Below, one piece after another: positions 27,001 to 35,293 of a stretch of DNA of 64,000 bases. Position numbers and translations under genes: made by a program. Position 1 is the first letter of the stretch; every line of letters begins with the position of its first letter. The notes beneath the pieces are model-generated. The model was not told the DNA's origin and did not search any database. It worked only from the letters and a program-made list of their open reading frames with translations. The stretch comes from Streptomyces roseifaciens (lineage in GTDB: Bacteria; Actinomycetota; Actinomycetes; Streptomycetales; Streptomycetaceae), in NCBI RefSeq assembly GCF_001445655.1, contig NZ_LNBE01000002.1, positions 930,001 through 994,000 on the forward strand, in the 5' to 3' direction.

Positions 27001-30000
27001 GAGCCGCTGGACGAGGATCCCGCCGTTGCGCACGGCGACCTCGGGGCGCGCGGATCCCACGGCGGTGGCCAGCGCCGCGGGGGACGGGTCACCCGCGTCG
27101 GTGTCGATCAGCAGGACCCGGCCGGGGTACTCGCTGTGCACCGAGCGCAGCAGCCCCGCGCACGCCGCCCCCACCAGGTCCCGCACTTCCTCCCCGAAGG
27201 AGGTGGGATGGACGCGGCGGGTCAGCACCGCGAGCCGGGCGCCGCTCAGTTCGTCGCGGGTGAGGAACGTGCGCACCTCGTGCAGCAAGCGGGTCAGGCG
27301 CCGCTCCAGAGCAGACGATACGTTGCGACCGCTCGTCTCACCCGTGGTGTCCCGGCAGTCGAGCAGCACGGTGCCCGGCACGGGGTCGCCGGTCGCCACC
27401 GAGTCCGCCACGGCGGCCATGTCCTCGAAGGAACGGCTCACCGGCAGACCGGTGCCGGGGCCCGCACCGACCCAGTCCGCGCCGGGCTCCACTCCCTCCC
27501 GTGCCGGGAGCACGTCCCAGAACGGAGTGAACAGCGTGGCGTCCGCCACGGCGAGCGCCGAACGGAGCTTCAGCGCGGTGGTGGGCCGCAGCCGCAGGCC
27601 TTCGATCCGGACGACTGCGCGCCCCACCGCATCCGTGGCCTCCAGACCGATGCACTCGGTCTCCGAGGCCGTGAGGGAGGCACGCAGTTCGGTCGCTCCC
27701 TCGGCGAAGACCTCAACGGAACCGATGGCGTACGGCAGCAGCGTCCGCTCGGGTCCGCCGTCCACGAGCAGGCCGTGCAACAGCGCGTCCAGCAGGGCCG
27801 GGTGCACGGCAAACCCGTTGTGCTGTGCACCGTCGTCCAATCGCGCCTCGGTGTACCAGGTCCCGCCCTGCCGCCAGGCGGCGGTGAGATTGCGGAAGCA
27901 CGGGCCGTACGCGTACCCCTTGTCCTCAAGGGCCCGGTAGCAGTCGGGGGCCGCGCCCTCCTCCGCGCCGTGGGGCGGCCACGGCCGGACGGGCACGGGA
28001 GGAGACGCCTGGGCGGCGTCGGCGTCGGCGGTCGATGCCTCGGCGTGCCGAGTCCACCGCCCCGTACCGGAGTGGCCGCGCGAGTACAGAGTGAGACGGT
28101 GCCGCCCGTCGCTCTCGGCCGCGCAGTGGAGCTGGATGTCGACGCCGCAGTCCGGGACGATCAGCGGGGCGTGGAAGAGGACGTCCTCCAGCCGAGCCTG
28201 CCGGCCGACGCGGCGTGCTCCGTACAGCAACAGTTCCACCATGCCCGTTGCGGGCACCAGGACCGTGCCGTGCACGGCGTGATCGGCCAGCCACGGCTGA
28301 GCGTCCAGGGAAAGCCGCCCCGTGCACATCACAGTGCCGTCGGGCAGGTCGGTCACTGCCGGGAGCAACGGATGCCCGCCGTCCTCCAGGCCGGCCGAGG
28401 CGAGTTCGGGAGTACGTGGCGAGGGCGCGGGCCAGTAGTTCCGGTGCCGGAAGCTGTAGGTCGGCAGATCGACGGGTTCGGCGTCCGGGTACAGCGTGGA
28501 CCAGTCGACGTCGGCTCCCTCCGCGTGGGCCGCGCCCAGGGCGGATGCGAAGCCGTCCAGACCACCCCTGTCACGGCGCAGCGAGCCGCTCACGCCTCCG
28601 TCGATCCCTGCGTCGGAGAGGATGTCCCGCAGAGGCCCCGTCAGCACCGGGTGCGGAGAGACCTCGACGAACCGTGTGAAGCCCGCCTCCAGACTCCTGC
28701 GCACCGCCCTTTCGAACAGCACGGGCCGACGCAGGTTCCGGTACCAGTAGTCGGCGTTCAGCTCGCCTTCGGCCACCGGTTCTCCCGTGGTCGACGAGAA
28801 CATCGGGATGCCGCCGGCCGCCGGGCACGTGCCCGCGAGGTCCCTGAGCAGGTCGTCGCGTACGGCTTCCATATGGGGGCTGTGCGACGCGTAGTCCACT
28901 GGCAGCCGTTGCGCCCACACTTCCTGGGAAGCACAGACCCCGAGCAGGTGGTCAACGGCGTCTGCGTCACCCGCTACGACGGTCGCGGCCGGGCCATTGG
29001 CCACCGCCACCTCCAGCCGTCCCGCCCACGGCGCCAGAATCTTCTCGGCGCGTGCGGCGGGAACGGCAAGCGACACCATGGCTCCCCGCGCCGTGACCGC
29101 CCGCAGGAGCCGGCTGCGCCGGGCCACCACGCGAGCGGCCTCTTCCAGGGACAGGAAGCCCGACAGGCACGCGGCCGCGATCTCGCCCTGGCTGTGTCCG
29201 ATCACCGCCGCCGGCTGGACCCCATGCGCTCGCCACAGCTCCGCGAGGGCCACGTACATGGCGAAGAGCGCAGGCTGCACCACCTCGGCCCGCTCCAGCG
29301 ACGGTGCGCCGGGGGCCGCGCGCACCACCTGCTCGACGTCGTGGTCCGTCCACGGGCCCAGCGCTCGCGCGCACCGGGCGAAGGCCTCCGCGAACACGGG
29401 GGACTCGTCCAGCAGCCGCGCTCCCATGCCGTCCCACTGGGCGCCCTGCCCCGGGAAGACGAACACAGGGCCGTGCCCGTGCCCACCCGTGGCTCGTGAC
29501 CGCGCCACACCGTCCGTCTGCCGACCCTCGGCCAGGGCATCGAGGCGGGCCAGCAAGGACGCGGTGTCCTCGCTGGACACCACAGCGCGTTCGGGCAGCG
29601 GTGTGCGCGTCGTCGCCAGGGACAGGCCCACGGACGTCACGTCCAGGCCCGGGTGCTCGCGCACGTGGCGCGCCAGCGCCCGGGCCTGCGCGGGAAGTGC
29701 CTCGGCCGTCGCGGCGTACACGGGCCACACCACCGTCCCCGGGTTCCGCCGCGCGGGACGCCGTGCGCGGACGGGCGGTTCGGGGGCCTCCTCGACCACC
29801 ACGTGAGCGTTGGTGCCGCTGATCCCGTACGCCAGCACACCGGCCCGGCGCGGTTCGTCGCCGCGTGGCCATGGGCGGGCTGTGTGCAGCAGACGCATGG
29901 TCCCGGCCGACCAGTCCACCGCGGGGGTCGGGTTGACGGCGTGCAGAGTGGCGGGCATTTCCTCGTGGGTCAGGGCCAGAACCGCCTTGACGAGTCCGGC

Positions 30001-31083
30001 CATTCCGGCCGCTGCCTGCGTGTGGCCGATGTTGGACTTGAGCGAGCCGACCCAGACGGGCGAGTCCGGCGAGCGGCCGACGGCGTATGTGTCCAGCAGC
30101 GTGGCCGCTTCGATCGGGTCGCCCACCGGGGTCCCGGTTCCATGCGCCTCGACCATGCCGATCTGCCCGGGGCGCAGCGTTGCGTCCCGCAGCGCCTCGG
30201 CGATCACCGCGCGCTGGGCGGAGCCATTGGGAACGGTCAGCCCGTCGCCGGTCCCGTCCTCGTTCAGAGCCGTGCCGCGGATGACGGCCAGCACCCGGCG
30301 GCCCTCGGCACGGGCGCGGCCGAGCGGCATCAGCATCACCGCGGCGACACCTTCCGCCGGTGCGAAACCGTCCGCCTCGGCCGCGAAGGACTTGCAGCGC
30401 CCATCCGCGGTGACAGCGCCCAGGCGGGAGAAGTACACCAGGACATCCGGCTCTGCCATGACGCACACGCCGGCCACGATCGCGCTCTCGCACTCCCCGG
30501 TACGCAGGGCTCGTGTGGCCAGGTGAAGGGCGGCAAGGGACGAGGAACACGCCGTGTCCACCGAGAGCGCGGGCCCGTGGAGGCCCAGGGCGTACGAGAT
30601 CCGCCCGGCCGCCGCGCTCACCGACAGACCGGTCGGCAGATACGCCTCGAGATCCGCCTCGGGTCGACCCAGGCGGCACAGATAGCGGCTGTCGCTGATC
30701 CCCACGTACACCCCGGTCCGGGAACCCCGCAGCGCCCCCGTCGCGGTACGGGAGTTCTCCACTGCCCCCCACACGCACTCCAGCAGCAACCGCTGCTGCG
30801 GATCCATGGCCGTGGCCTCGCGAGGACCCACACCGAAGAAGGCGGCGTCGAAGTCACCGACGCGATCCAGGAACCCGCCGTACCGGACGTATGTCACTCC
30901 GGCGGCGCTCGTGTCCGGTTGGGTGAGGCGTCCCAGGTCCCAGCCGCGGTTGTTCGGCAGCCCCGTACGGAAACTCCGTCCTTCGATGAGCAGTTGCCAC
31001 AACTCGGCGGGAGAATCGCAGTCACCCGGGAACCGGCAGTGCATTCCGACGATCGCCACCGGTTCGTGAGCTGGCAAGGTCAC
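24064..31083 (-). CDS. Single-module highly reducing type I PKS with TE, 2339 aa
   Basis: Domains in order: KS 7-430 (Cys179 in DTACSSS, His314, His354); AT 538-830 (GHSQGE with Ser631, YASH 731-734, which predicts methylmalonyl-CoA); DH 900-1180 ([10 protein letters not shown] with His935, Asp1099 in DALLH); ER 1395-1695 ([15 protein letters not shown]); KR 1700-1930 ([11 protein letters not shown] as in B-type, Tyr1850); ACP 1975-2055 (Ser2014 in LGIDSLGS); TE 2115-2330 (GHSSGG Ser2194, GDHFSLL). All active-site residues are present. GTG 31083 was chosen because GGAGG lies 5 bp upstream and the KS begins at once. An ATG 30 bp upstream has no ribosome site. One complete module plus its own TE suggests iterative use, giving a saturated methyl-branched chain. 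Confidence 0.95.
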   Translation of the reverse strand: MTLPAHEPVAIVGMHCRFPGDCDSPAELWQLLIEGRSFRTGLPNNRGWDLGRLTQPDTSAAGVTYVRYGGFLDRVGDFDAAFFGVGPREATAMDPQQRLLLECVWGAVENSRTATGALRGSRTGVYVGISDSRYLCRLGRPEADLEAYLPTGLSVSAAAGRISYALGLHGPALSVDTACSSSLAALHLATRALRTGECESAIVAGVCVMAEPDVLVYFSRLGAVTADGRCKSFAAEADGFAPAEGVAAVMLMPLGRARAEGRRVLAVIRGTALNEDGTGDGLTVPNGSAQRAVIAEALRDATLRPGQIGMVEAHGTGTPVGDPIEAATLLDTYAVGRSPDSPVWVGSLKSNIGHTQAAAGMAGLVKAVLALTHEEMPATLHAVNPTPAVDWSAGTMRLLHTARPWPRGDEPRRAGVLAYGISGTNAHVVVEEAPEPPVRARRPARRNPGTVVWPVYAATAEALPAQARALARHVREHPGLDVTSVGLSLATTRTPLPERAVVSSEDTASLLARLDALAEGRQTDGVARSRATGGHGHGPVFVFPGQGAQWDGMGARLLDESPVFAEAFARCARALGPWTDHDVEQVVRAAPGAPSLERAEVVQPALFAMYVALAELWRAHGVQPAAVIGHSQGEIAAACLSGFLSLEEAARVVARRSRLLRAVTARGAMVSLAVPAARAEKILAPWAGRLEVAVANGPAATVVAGDADAVDHLLGVCASQEVWAQRLPVDYASHSPHMEAVRDDLLRDLAGTCPAAGGIPMFSSTTGEPVAEGELNADYWYRNLRRPVLFERAVRRSLEAGFTRFVEVSPHPVLTGPLRDILSDAGIDGGVSGSLRRDRGGLDGFASALGAAHAEGADVDWSTLYPDAEPVDLPTYSFRHRNYWPAPSPRTPELASAGLEDGGHPLLPAVTDLPDGTVMCTGRLSLDAQPWLADHAVHGTVLVPATGMVELLLYGARRVGRQARLEDVLFHAPLIVPDCGVDIQLHCAAESDGRHRLTLYSRGHSGTGRWTRHAEASTADADAAQASPPVPVRPWPPHGAEEGAAPDCYRALEDKGYAYGPCFRNLTAAWRQGGTWYTEARLDDGAQHNGFAVHPALLDALLHGLLVDGGPERTLLPYAIGSVEVFAEGATELRASLTASETECIGLEATDAVGRAVVRIEGLRLRPTTALKLRSALAVADATLFTPFWDVLPAREGVEPGADWVGAGPGTGLPVSRSFEDMAAVADSVATGDPVPGTVLLDCRDTTGETSGRNVSSALERRLTRLLHEVRTFLTRDELSGARLAVLTRRVHPTSFGEEVRDLVGAACAGLLRSVHSEYPGRVLLIDTDAGDPSPAALATAVGSARPEVAVRNGGILVQRLRSAHDEGLALPVEDDRPWSLVPAAGHTLEDIRAVPVAGFPDRVEDGKVRIRVHSTGMNFRDAVMCLGMVQGKGIGIEVSGTVVETGVGVSTLRPGDRVAASLVPQARGYAPLVDVDHQLVVPIPEKWTLAQAATVTGAFLTAQYALIDLAGVRPGEKVLIHAAAGGVGMAAVQLAHVLGAEVYATASQGKQELVAAMGVARGRIADSRTLSFEDDLFRATGGTGCDVVLGSLSGEFVDASLRLLRRGGRYLEMGKTDTRDPDEVAAAHPGVTYRAFDLADHSAPGVALRWLMGKFQDGALTPLPFRTWSVRQARDALRFLSRGLSTGKIVLTQPPVLSPEGTVLITGGTGTLGSLLARHLADVHGVRHLLLLSRQGERATGARELAEELSVHGVTVTFTACDVADKAALAQALASVSPEHPLTAVVHAAGALDDGLVCDLTPERLRTVLRAKADAAWHLHELTRNVDLSVFVLYSSMAGLVGTPGQANYAAANAFLDALAHHRRQQGLPAVSLSWGLWQETSGLTAGLGAADQARLSRHGLKPLTTRQALAGFDAALGLDHPHVAVTALARHAPAQEPDGLLASMFRHRPAPTRSTATTAADSEHERLLSLPSEERLSALTDLVRAQAAAVLGHAGKESIRSDQCFRDLGIDSLGSVELRTRLARTTGVRLAVTAVFDHPTPARLGEHLGGLLVPKARTSAENDEDGFVTEVLNAWARGDVEEGRRRLREGATRRSFTGRHEQLHTGEWVRLSEGPAGPGLVCLPPFTTAPSSTPYTTLAGLFDGRRTVRSVALPGALDDELLPASIRTLTEAWAEFLARSAPPWPYVLLGHSSGGLLAHALAQTLQERGTPPAGLVLLDPPLLRSAPERLARELAARVSLARSLVTSAMLTAAGNYADLFADWTPAPLDVPTLLVHPEDSNLPENWPCPHTACAVPGDHFSLLTEHAGHTAQSVEDWLTALEQSAAPEHADPHRPAR

Positions 31084-31324
31084 AAAAACCTCCGATAATC
31101 CGACGGATGGCATGCCGATTGAGATGGGTTGGTTTACCGGAATAGCGTGAAGCTGCTTGGTCGTCGCCGCTAGTATGACTGTGATCGCTGCGTGGTCGCC
31201 TGGAAAGAGCTCAGACGAGGCGGCAGTTGACACCCGGACTCGAACGCGATTTCCCGTAGGTGTCCCTCTGTTCGTGAAATCCGTGACCAGGAAGCGTCTG
31301 GATGCCAACCTTTCGAGCGGCCGG

Positions 31325-31370
31325 TTCGACCAGCGAAAGTTCGGCCGGCGAAAGATTCGACCAGTGAAAG
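31325..31370. promoter_or_regulatory. Three-copy direct repeat in the PKS/ADH divergent promoter
   Basis: Three imperfect copies of TTCGACCAGCGAAAG occur at 31325-31339, 31340-31354 (TTCGGCCGGCGAAAG) and 31356-31370 (TTCGACCAGTGAAAG). A degenerate fourth (TTCGAGCGGCCG) starts near 31309. The array sits just before the ribosome site of the alcohol dehydrogenase gene, in the 300-bp divergent spacer with the PKS gene. Head-to-tail 15-16-bp units are typical for cooperative activators such as SARPs, though their usual heptamer is not obvious. A binding role is inferred. Confidence 0.5.
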
Positions 31371-31385
31371 GGAGATCAGGAGACT

Positions 31386-32420
31386 ATGCGCGCGGTCGTG
31401 ATGTACGGAGCGGGCGACGTACGCGTGGAGGAGCGTCCTGACCCGAGGATCCGCCGGCCCACCGATGCGATCGTGCGCGTGGTGCTCTCCTCCGTCTGTG
31501 GCAGCGATCTGTGGCCCTACGCCACCATGCCCGCCTCCGGGCAGGGCAAGCCCATGGGACATGAGTTCCTCGGCGTCGTCGAGGAGGTGGGTTCCCGGAC
31601 AGCAGGACTGAAGGCCGGCGACCTCGTGGTCACCCCTTTCACGTTCAGCGACAACACCTGCGACTTCTGCCGCAAGGATCTCCATACCTCCTGCCGGAGC
31701 GTCGGCCTGTACGGCCTCAACGGCATCGATGGCGGCCAAGGCGAAGCCGTTCGTGTCCCCCTGGCCGGAGGCACGCTGGTCAAGCTCCCGGTCGGGGAGG
31801 ACTCACCACTGCTGCCCTCGCTGCTGACCCTCTCGGACGTTCTCACCACGGGGTACCACGGAGCGGTGACTGCCCGCGTCGCGCCGGGCGACAGCGTCAC
31901 CGTCATCGGGGACGGGGCCGTCGGATTGTGCGCCGTCATCGCCGCCGCGCGGCTCGGTGCGGAACGGATCGTCCTCATGGGCCGCCACGCGAGCCGTACG
32001 GACCTGGGGCTCGCGTTCGGTGCCACCGATGTCGTCGCCGAGCGCGGCGAGGAGGGCGTCGCGAGGATCCGGGAGCTGACCGGCGGAGACGGCACCGACA
32101 AGGTCATCGAGGCCGTGGGCTCCCGGCAGGCGCTGGAAACCGCCCTCGACGTCGTCACTGACGGCGGAGTCGTCAGCAGACTGGGCGTCCCCCGGTACGA
32201 GGAAGGACCCGTTGGACGCGCCATGGTGCTCCGCAACGTCACCCTGACGGGTGGCGCCTCTCCTGCCCGCGCTTACATCGAAAGGCTCATGCCCGACATC
32301 CTCGACGGCAAGATCGAGCCGGGCCGCGTCTTCGACCGCACCACGAGCCTCGACGAGGTGCCCGACGGCTACCGAGCCATGTCGACGCGAGAGGCCCTGA
32401 AAGTTCTCGTACGCCCGTGA
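31386..32420 (+). CDS. Zinc-dependent alcohol dehydrogenase, 344 aa
   Basis: A medium-chain dehydrogenase. Catalytic zinc ligands: Cys38 in SSVCGSDLWPYA and GHEFLGVVEEVG. The structural-zinc lobe CDFCRKDLHTSC has three of the usual four Cys. The Rossmann motif is VIGDGAVGLCAVIAA near 170, and LMGRHASRTDL follows beta-2, suggesting NADP(H). ATG 31386 follows GGAG. It is transcribed away from the PKS across a repeat-containing spacer and could oxidise or reduce the polyketide alcohol, or serve general aldehyde metabolism. Confidence 0.9.
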   Translation: MRAVVMYGAGDVRVEERPDPRIRRPTDAIVRVVLSSVCGSDLWPYATMPASGQGKPMGHEFLGVVEEVGSRTAGLKAGDLVVTPFTFSDNTCDFCRKDLHTSCRSVGLYGLNGIDGGQGEAVRVPLAGGTLVKLPVGEDSPLLPSLLTLSDVLTTGYHGAVTARVAPGDSVTVIGDGAVGLCAVIAAARLGAERIVLMGRHASRTDLGLAFGATDVVAERGEEGVARIRELTGGDGTDKVIEAVGSRQALETALDVVTDGGVVSRLGVPRYEEGPVGRAMVLRNVTLTGGASPARAYIERLMPDILDGKIEPGRVFDRTTSLDEVPDGYRAMSTREALKVLVRP

Positions 32421-32489
32421 TCTCCCGGGTAAAGGTCCGGTATTCCGGTATCCCGCAGCGAGCGAAGAGACCCAGAAAGGAAGCAGCCC

Positions 32490-32693
32490 ATGTCCGGAAT
32501 TCTTGGAGGGGTGAACGTGCCTGTACCGGATGAGGAATCCGTGAGCTGTCCGCTCAACACACTGTCCAGCGTCCTCCACGACGCACCGGAATCCGGCGGT
32601 GGACCGCATTGGGATAAGAAGAAGGCGTTGGAGGTGGTGGCTGAACTCCGGGATATCGCGGTCGCCTTGATGGCCGGAAAGGGTGCCGTCTGA
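32490..32693 (+). CDS. Small protein of unknown function, 67 aa
   Basis: Begins with a good ribosome site (AGAAAGGAAG) before ATG 32490, 69 bp after the dehydrogenase. The sequence has MSGILGGVNVPVPDEE, a single Cys (VSCPLNTL), a polar middle and a C-terminal amphipathic helix KKALEVVAELRDIAVALMAG. No signal peptide and no known family. It sits between a dehydrogenase and an ATP-grasp ligase gene, so it could be a small partner protein. A peptide-precursor role is possible but unsupported by any leader or core signature. Confidence 0.6.
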   Translation: MSGILGGVNVPVPDEESVSCPLNTLSSVLHDAPESGGGPHWDKKKALEVVAELRDIAVALMAGKGAV

Positions 32694-32723
32694 ACGCATT
32701 CGGCACAGGATGGTTCTTGTCAG

Positions 32724-33149
32724 TCACTTCAACCTGAAGTAAACCAGGGCAGCGGCCACCGCCAATGCGATCAGCGCGATCCAAGCTCCCGTGGAGCAGC
32801 CCGACATTCGACTGGGATTGCCGTAGCTGCTCTGGATCGGCTGATAGTTAAGGGCAGCAAGGGCCCCTTCTCCTCCTGCTCGGGTAAGGCGCCTCAGCAT
32901 GGCATGGAGATGATGAGCGAAGCCGCTGTCATGCTGAGCCGCCTGCTCAATCCCGTAGGCCAGTCGGTGCCGTACCCCCTCGTCATACGGATCACGCAGC
33001 AGCGCGGTCAGAGCGTGTCGACCAAGCCGGCTCATCACCAGATCGGTGAGGGGCACGAGCATCGCGTCTATTTGGTCTCGCTGGGTTCGCCCGCCACCAC
33101 GAGACGCCCAAAGGGCGAGGTAGAGAGCCGCGAGCGGTCCGTCAGCCAC
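32724..33149 (-). CDS. Tail-anchored hypothetical protein, 141 aa
   Basis: A helical cytoplasmic part (residues 1-105, with RDQIDAMLVPLTDLVMSRLG and a His-rich helix DSGFAHHLHAMLRRL) ends in one transmembrane segment ACIALIALAVAAAL-like (about 121-138) and a short FRLK tail. This topology is a C-tail anchor. The family is not recognised, although similar proteins occur in Streptomyces next to effector-like genes. It is convergent with the 67-aa gene. Confidence 0.65.
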   Translation of the reverse strand: MADGPLAALYLALWASRGGGRTQRDQIDAMLVPLTDLVMSRLGRHALTALLRDPYDEGVRHRLAYGIEQAAQHDSGFAHHLHAMLRRLTRAGGEGALAALNYQPIQSSYGNPSRMSGCSTGAWIALIALAVAAALVYFRLK

Positions 33150-33781
33150 GGCAGAGGCACCATTGACGGGTCTGACGGACCAGGTACGGGGTGAACTGGA
33201 CGGCTGATGTCACGTCGTTCCCCTCCTCGTGACTGGGATGTCGAGCATTTCTCAGGGGGTGAGACATGAGCGGTGGCCCCCGGGTTGCACCTTCACGGGG
33301 GCGGAGGAGGCAACGGTCGGCGCGTTTCAATAGGTGTGCGCCCCACCCGCTGGACTGCTGTTGGCACAGTAGCCAAGCACACCTCTGCGCACTGAAGCCC
33401 TGCATGAGACGCCGACGTGTGGCTGTACGGAATCATGGTGCTTCAGAGTGCAGGCCAGATGCTCGTCCACTGAATTGCCGCATGAGAGCCGACACCGGCG
33501 CCACCGCCACGGCGACGTCGCCGGTGAACCCAGCCGGAGACGACGGCCAGGCCGTGGTGCTCCGCGAGGCCCACGAGTACCACCTGCCGGACATCATTCT
33601 CGCCGCCCGCGCTACGCCCACGCCGTTCGCGTGGCCCCGGGCCTTCGTTCATGGCCACAGGCGGGGCACGGCCACACTCTCGACGCCAAGACCAAGGCGT
33701 GCGCGGCCAGGCGAGGACCGCCGTCATGTTCACCTGAACGGCTCCGCTCAAAGGGCCGAGGCCTGTGCATCTATAGACTCC
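33150..33781. other. Upstream region of the ATP-grasp gene, possibly broken coding sequence
   Basis: The frame of the ATP-grasp gene is open through this stretch (AVVLREAHEYHLPDIILAAR from about 33550). Another frame reads LDAKTKACAARRG and GRGLCIYRLRD just before the ATP-grasp start. These blocks may be the real N-terminal part of the same protein, split by two frameshifts near 33670 and 33780. The alternative is untranslated leader. Confidence 0.4.
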
Positions 33782-35161
33782 GTGACCGACAAAGTGATCA
33801 AGGAAGCCCAGCGCCTGCTGCGTGCCGTGCCCTGTCTTGGGTACGGCCCCCGTGCGCTCAGCCTTCTGCCGCTGCTGCGGCTGGGCTGCCTCTCGGCGCT
33901 CATCACCGACGAGGCGGCGGACGCCGGCTGGTCCGAACACTTCAACGTGGAGATGTTCTCGCTGGAGAAACACACACGGACCCGGGAGCCTTCGAGGTCC
34001 CGCACCCGTGTGGAGCGTGCCTCCGACCTGATGCCGCTGCTTTCGGACTTCGGCGTCAGACATCGGCATGGCAGGCGGCTGAGGGTGGTGTCGTTCGAGG
34101 AGTGCCCGCCCCCGTGGCCCCAGGTACTGGAGCGCATCGGCATGCGCCTGCACCTACCCGGGCTCGCCGACTCGGCGGTACTGACGGACAAGATTGCCAT
34201 GCGTCGGTGGTTCCGCCACCTCGGTGTTCCCGTGCCCACCAGCACTGTGGTCAGCGGCGAACTCGACTACCCCCGGCTCCGGGCCCGTATCGGCCCGGTG
34301 TTCGTCGTGCAGCGCCCCCGCGGCAAGGCCGGCTACGGGACCTATCTGGTCACCGACGAGATCTCGGCCCGCGCCGTGCCCCCGAGCCCACGCCTACTGG
34401 TCAGCGAGTACGTGGGCGGCATCGGAGTGAACGTCCACGGCTTCGTCCCCAACGACGGCGCCCCTCAGACCCTGCGGCCCTCCGTACAGATCACCTGCGT
34501 CGACGGCGCGGGGTCGGTCTTCGGGCAGTACAGCGGCAACGACTTCCACGCCGTGCGGCTGCTGCCGGCAGCGGTACTCACCGAGTGCCGCAAAGCCATG
34601 GACAGAATCGGACACGGGCTGCACGCCCTGGGCTACCGGGGGACCTTCGGGGCCGACTTCATGGTCCGCGACGACGCCGTGACCGCACTGGAGATCAACT
34701 GCCGTCTGCAGGGCTCCACCTGGCTTCTGGGCGAACTCGAACTGGCGGACGGTACCGTACCCACGATGCTGCGGCACTTTCTTGCTCAGCACGGCCAGGA
34801 CGTGCACGCAACGCCGGACTGCCGCCCCGCGGAAGCCGCCCACTTGGTCATCCGGCATACCGGACCCGCGATCGAAGTGAGCACCGTCCCCGCCGGCGGC
34901 ATCTACCGGTTGGACGGCAACGAGAACCTCACACGCCGGCACGACGGCCCCGGCCTCCTGGAATGCGGCCCCGACGACTGCCTCGTGGCATGCATGCCCC
35001 GGCCTGGCACCGTACTTCAGCCCGGCAGCGTCCTCGCCTGGCTCGCAGCGTCCCGGTCACTCACCACCGCCGACGGCAAGACCCTCACCCCGTACGGTCT
35101 CCAGCTGGTCGACGCTGTACGGCGCCTTCCCCACCCCCTTGGGCCCGGCACGAGCCCGTAG
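33782..35161 (+). CDS. ATP-grasp carboxylate-amine ligase, about 459 aa
   Basis: An ATP-dependent ligase joining a carboxylate to an amine through an acyl phosphate. From GTG 33782: a pre-ATP-grasp domain (CLGYGPRALSLLPLLRLGCL), then the ATP-binding strands FVVQRPRGKAGYGTYLVT (Lys) and LLVSEYVGGIGVNVHGFV. The Mg-binding pair is in FGADFMVRDDAVTALEINCR (Glu, Asn, Arg). The C-terminal part has GGIYRLDGNENL. It is similar in layout to peptide-type ligases found in secondary metabolism. The start is uncertain; an ATG at 33482 is in frame but the intervening text looks poorly coding. Its proximity to the PKS suggests amide formation on the product. Confidence 0.8.
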   Translation: MTDKVIKEAQRLLRAVPCLGYGPRALSLLPLLRLGCLSALITDEAADAGWSEHFNVEMFSLEKHTRTREPSRSRTRVERASDLMPLLSDFGVRHRHGRRLRVVSFEECPPPWPQVLERIGMRLHLPGLADSAVLTDKIAMRRWFRHLGVPVPTSTVVSGELDYPRLRARIGPVFVVQRPRGKAGYGTYLVTDEISARAVPPSPRLLVSEYVGGIGVNVHGFVPNDGAPQTLRPSVQITCVDGAGSVFGQYSGNDFHAVRLLPAAVLTECRKAMDRIGHGLHALGYRGTFGADFMVRDDAVTALEINCRLQGSTWLLGELELADGTVPTMLRHFLAQHGQDVHATPDCRPAEAAHLVIRHTGPAIEVSTVPAGGIYRLDGNENLTRRHDGPGLLECGPDDCLVACMPRPGTVLQPGSVLAWLAASRSLTTADGKTLTPYGLQLVDAVRRLPHPLGPGTSP

Positions 35162-35293
35162 TGGGCAGCCGTACACCCGGCGATGGCCTGCGCCGCACCG
35201 AAGGCCCCAGGCCCCGGTGCGGCCCCTTCATCGCTGTGTCCCCCGTGCGGAGAGCAGGTGATGTCCAGGAAAGGTGCAGTAGGTGCGCGGCTG

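Noticed and set aside
24505..29499. A 1664-codon open frame on the plus strand
   Set aside because: It is antisense to the PKS gene, and every domain and motif lies on the minus strand. High GC leaves such mirror frames open. Low-complexity Arg/Gly/Ala composition confirms a shadow.
32490..35161. A graspetide (omega-ester peptide) cluster made of the 67-aa gene and the ATP-grasp gene
   Set aside because: The small protein lacks a leader motif plus Thr/Ser and Glu/Asp repeat core, and the ATP-grasp protein has a peptide-ligase-like layout. It is kept only as a speculative amide-forming partner.
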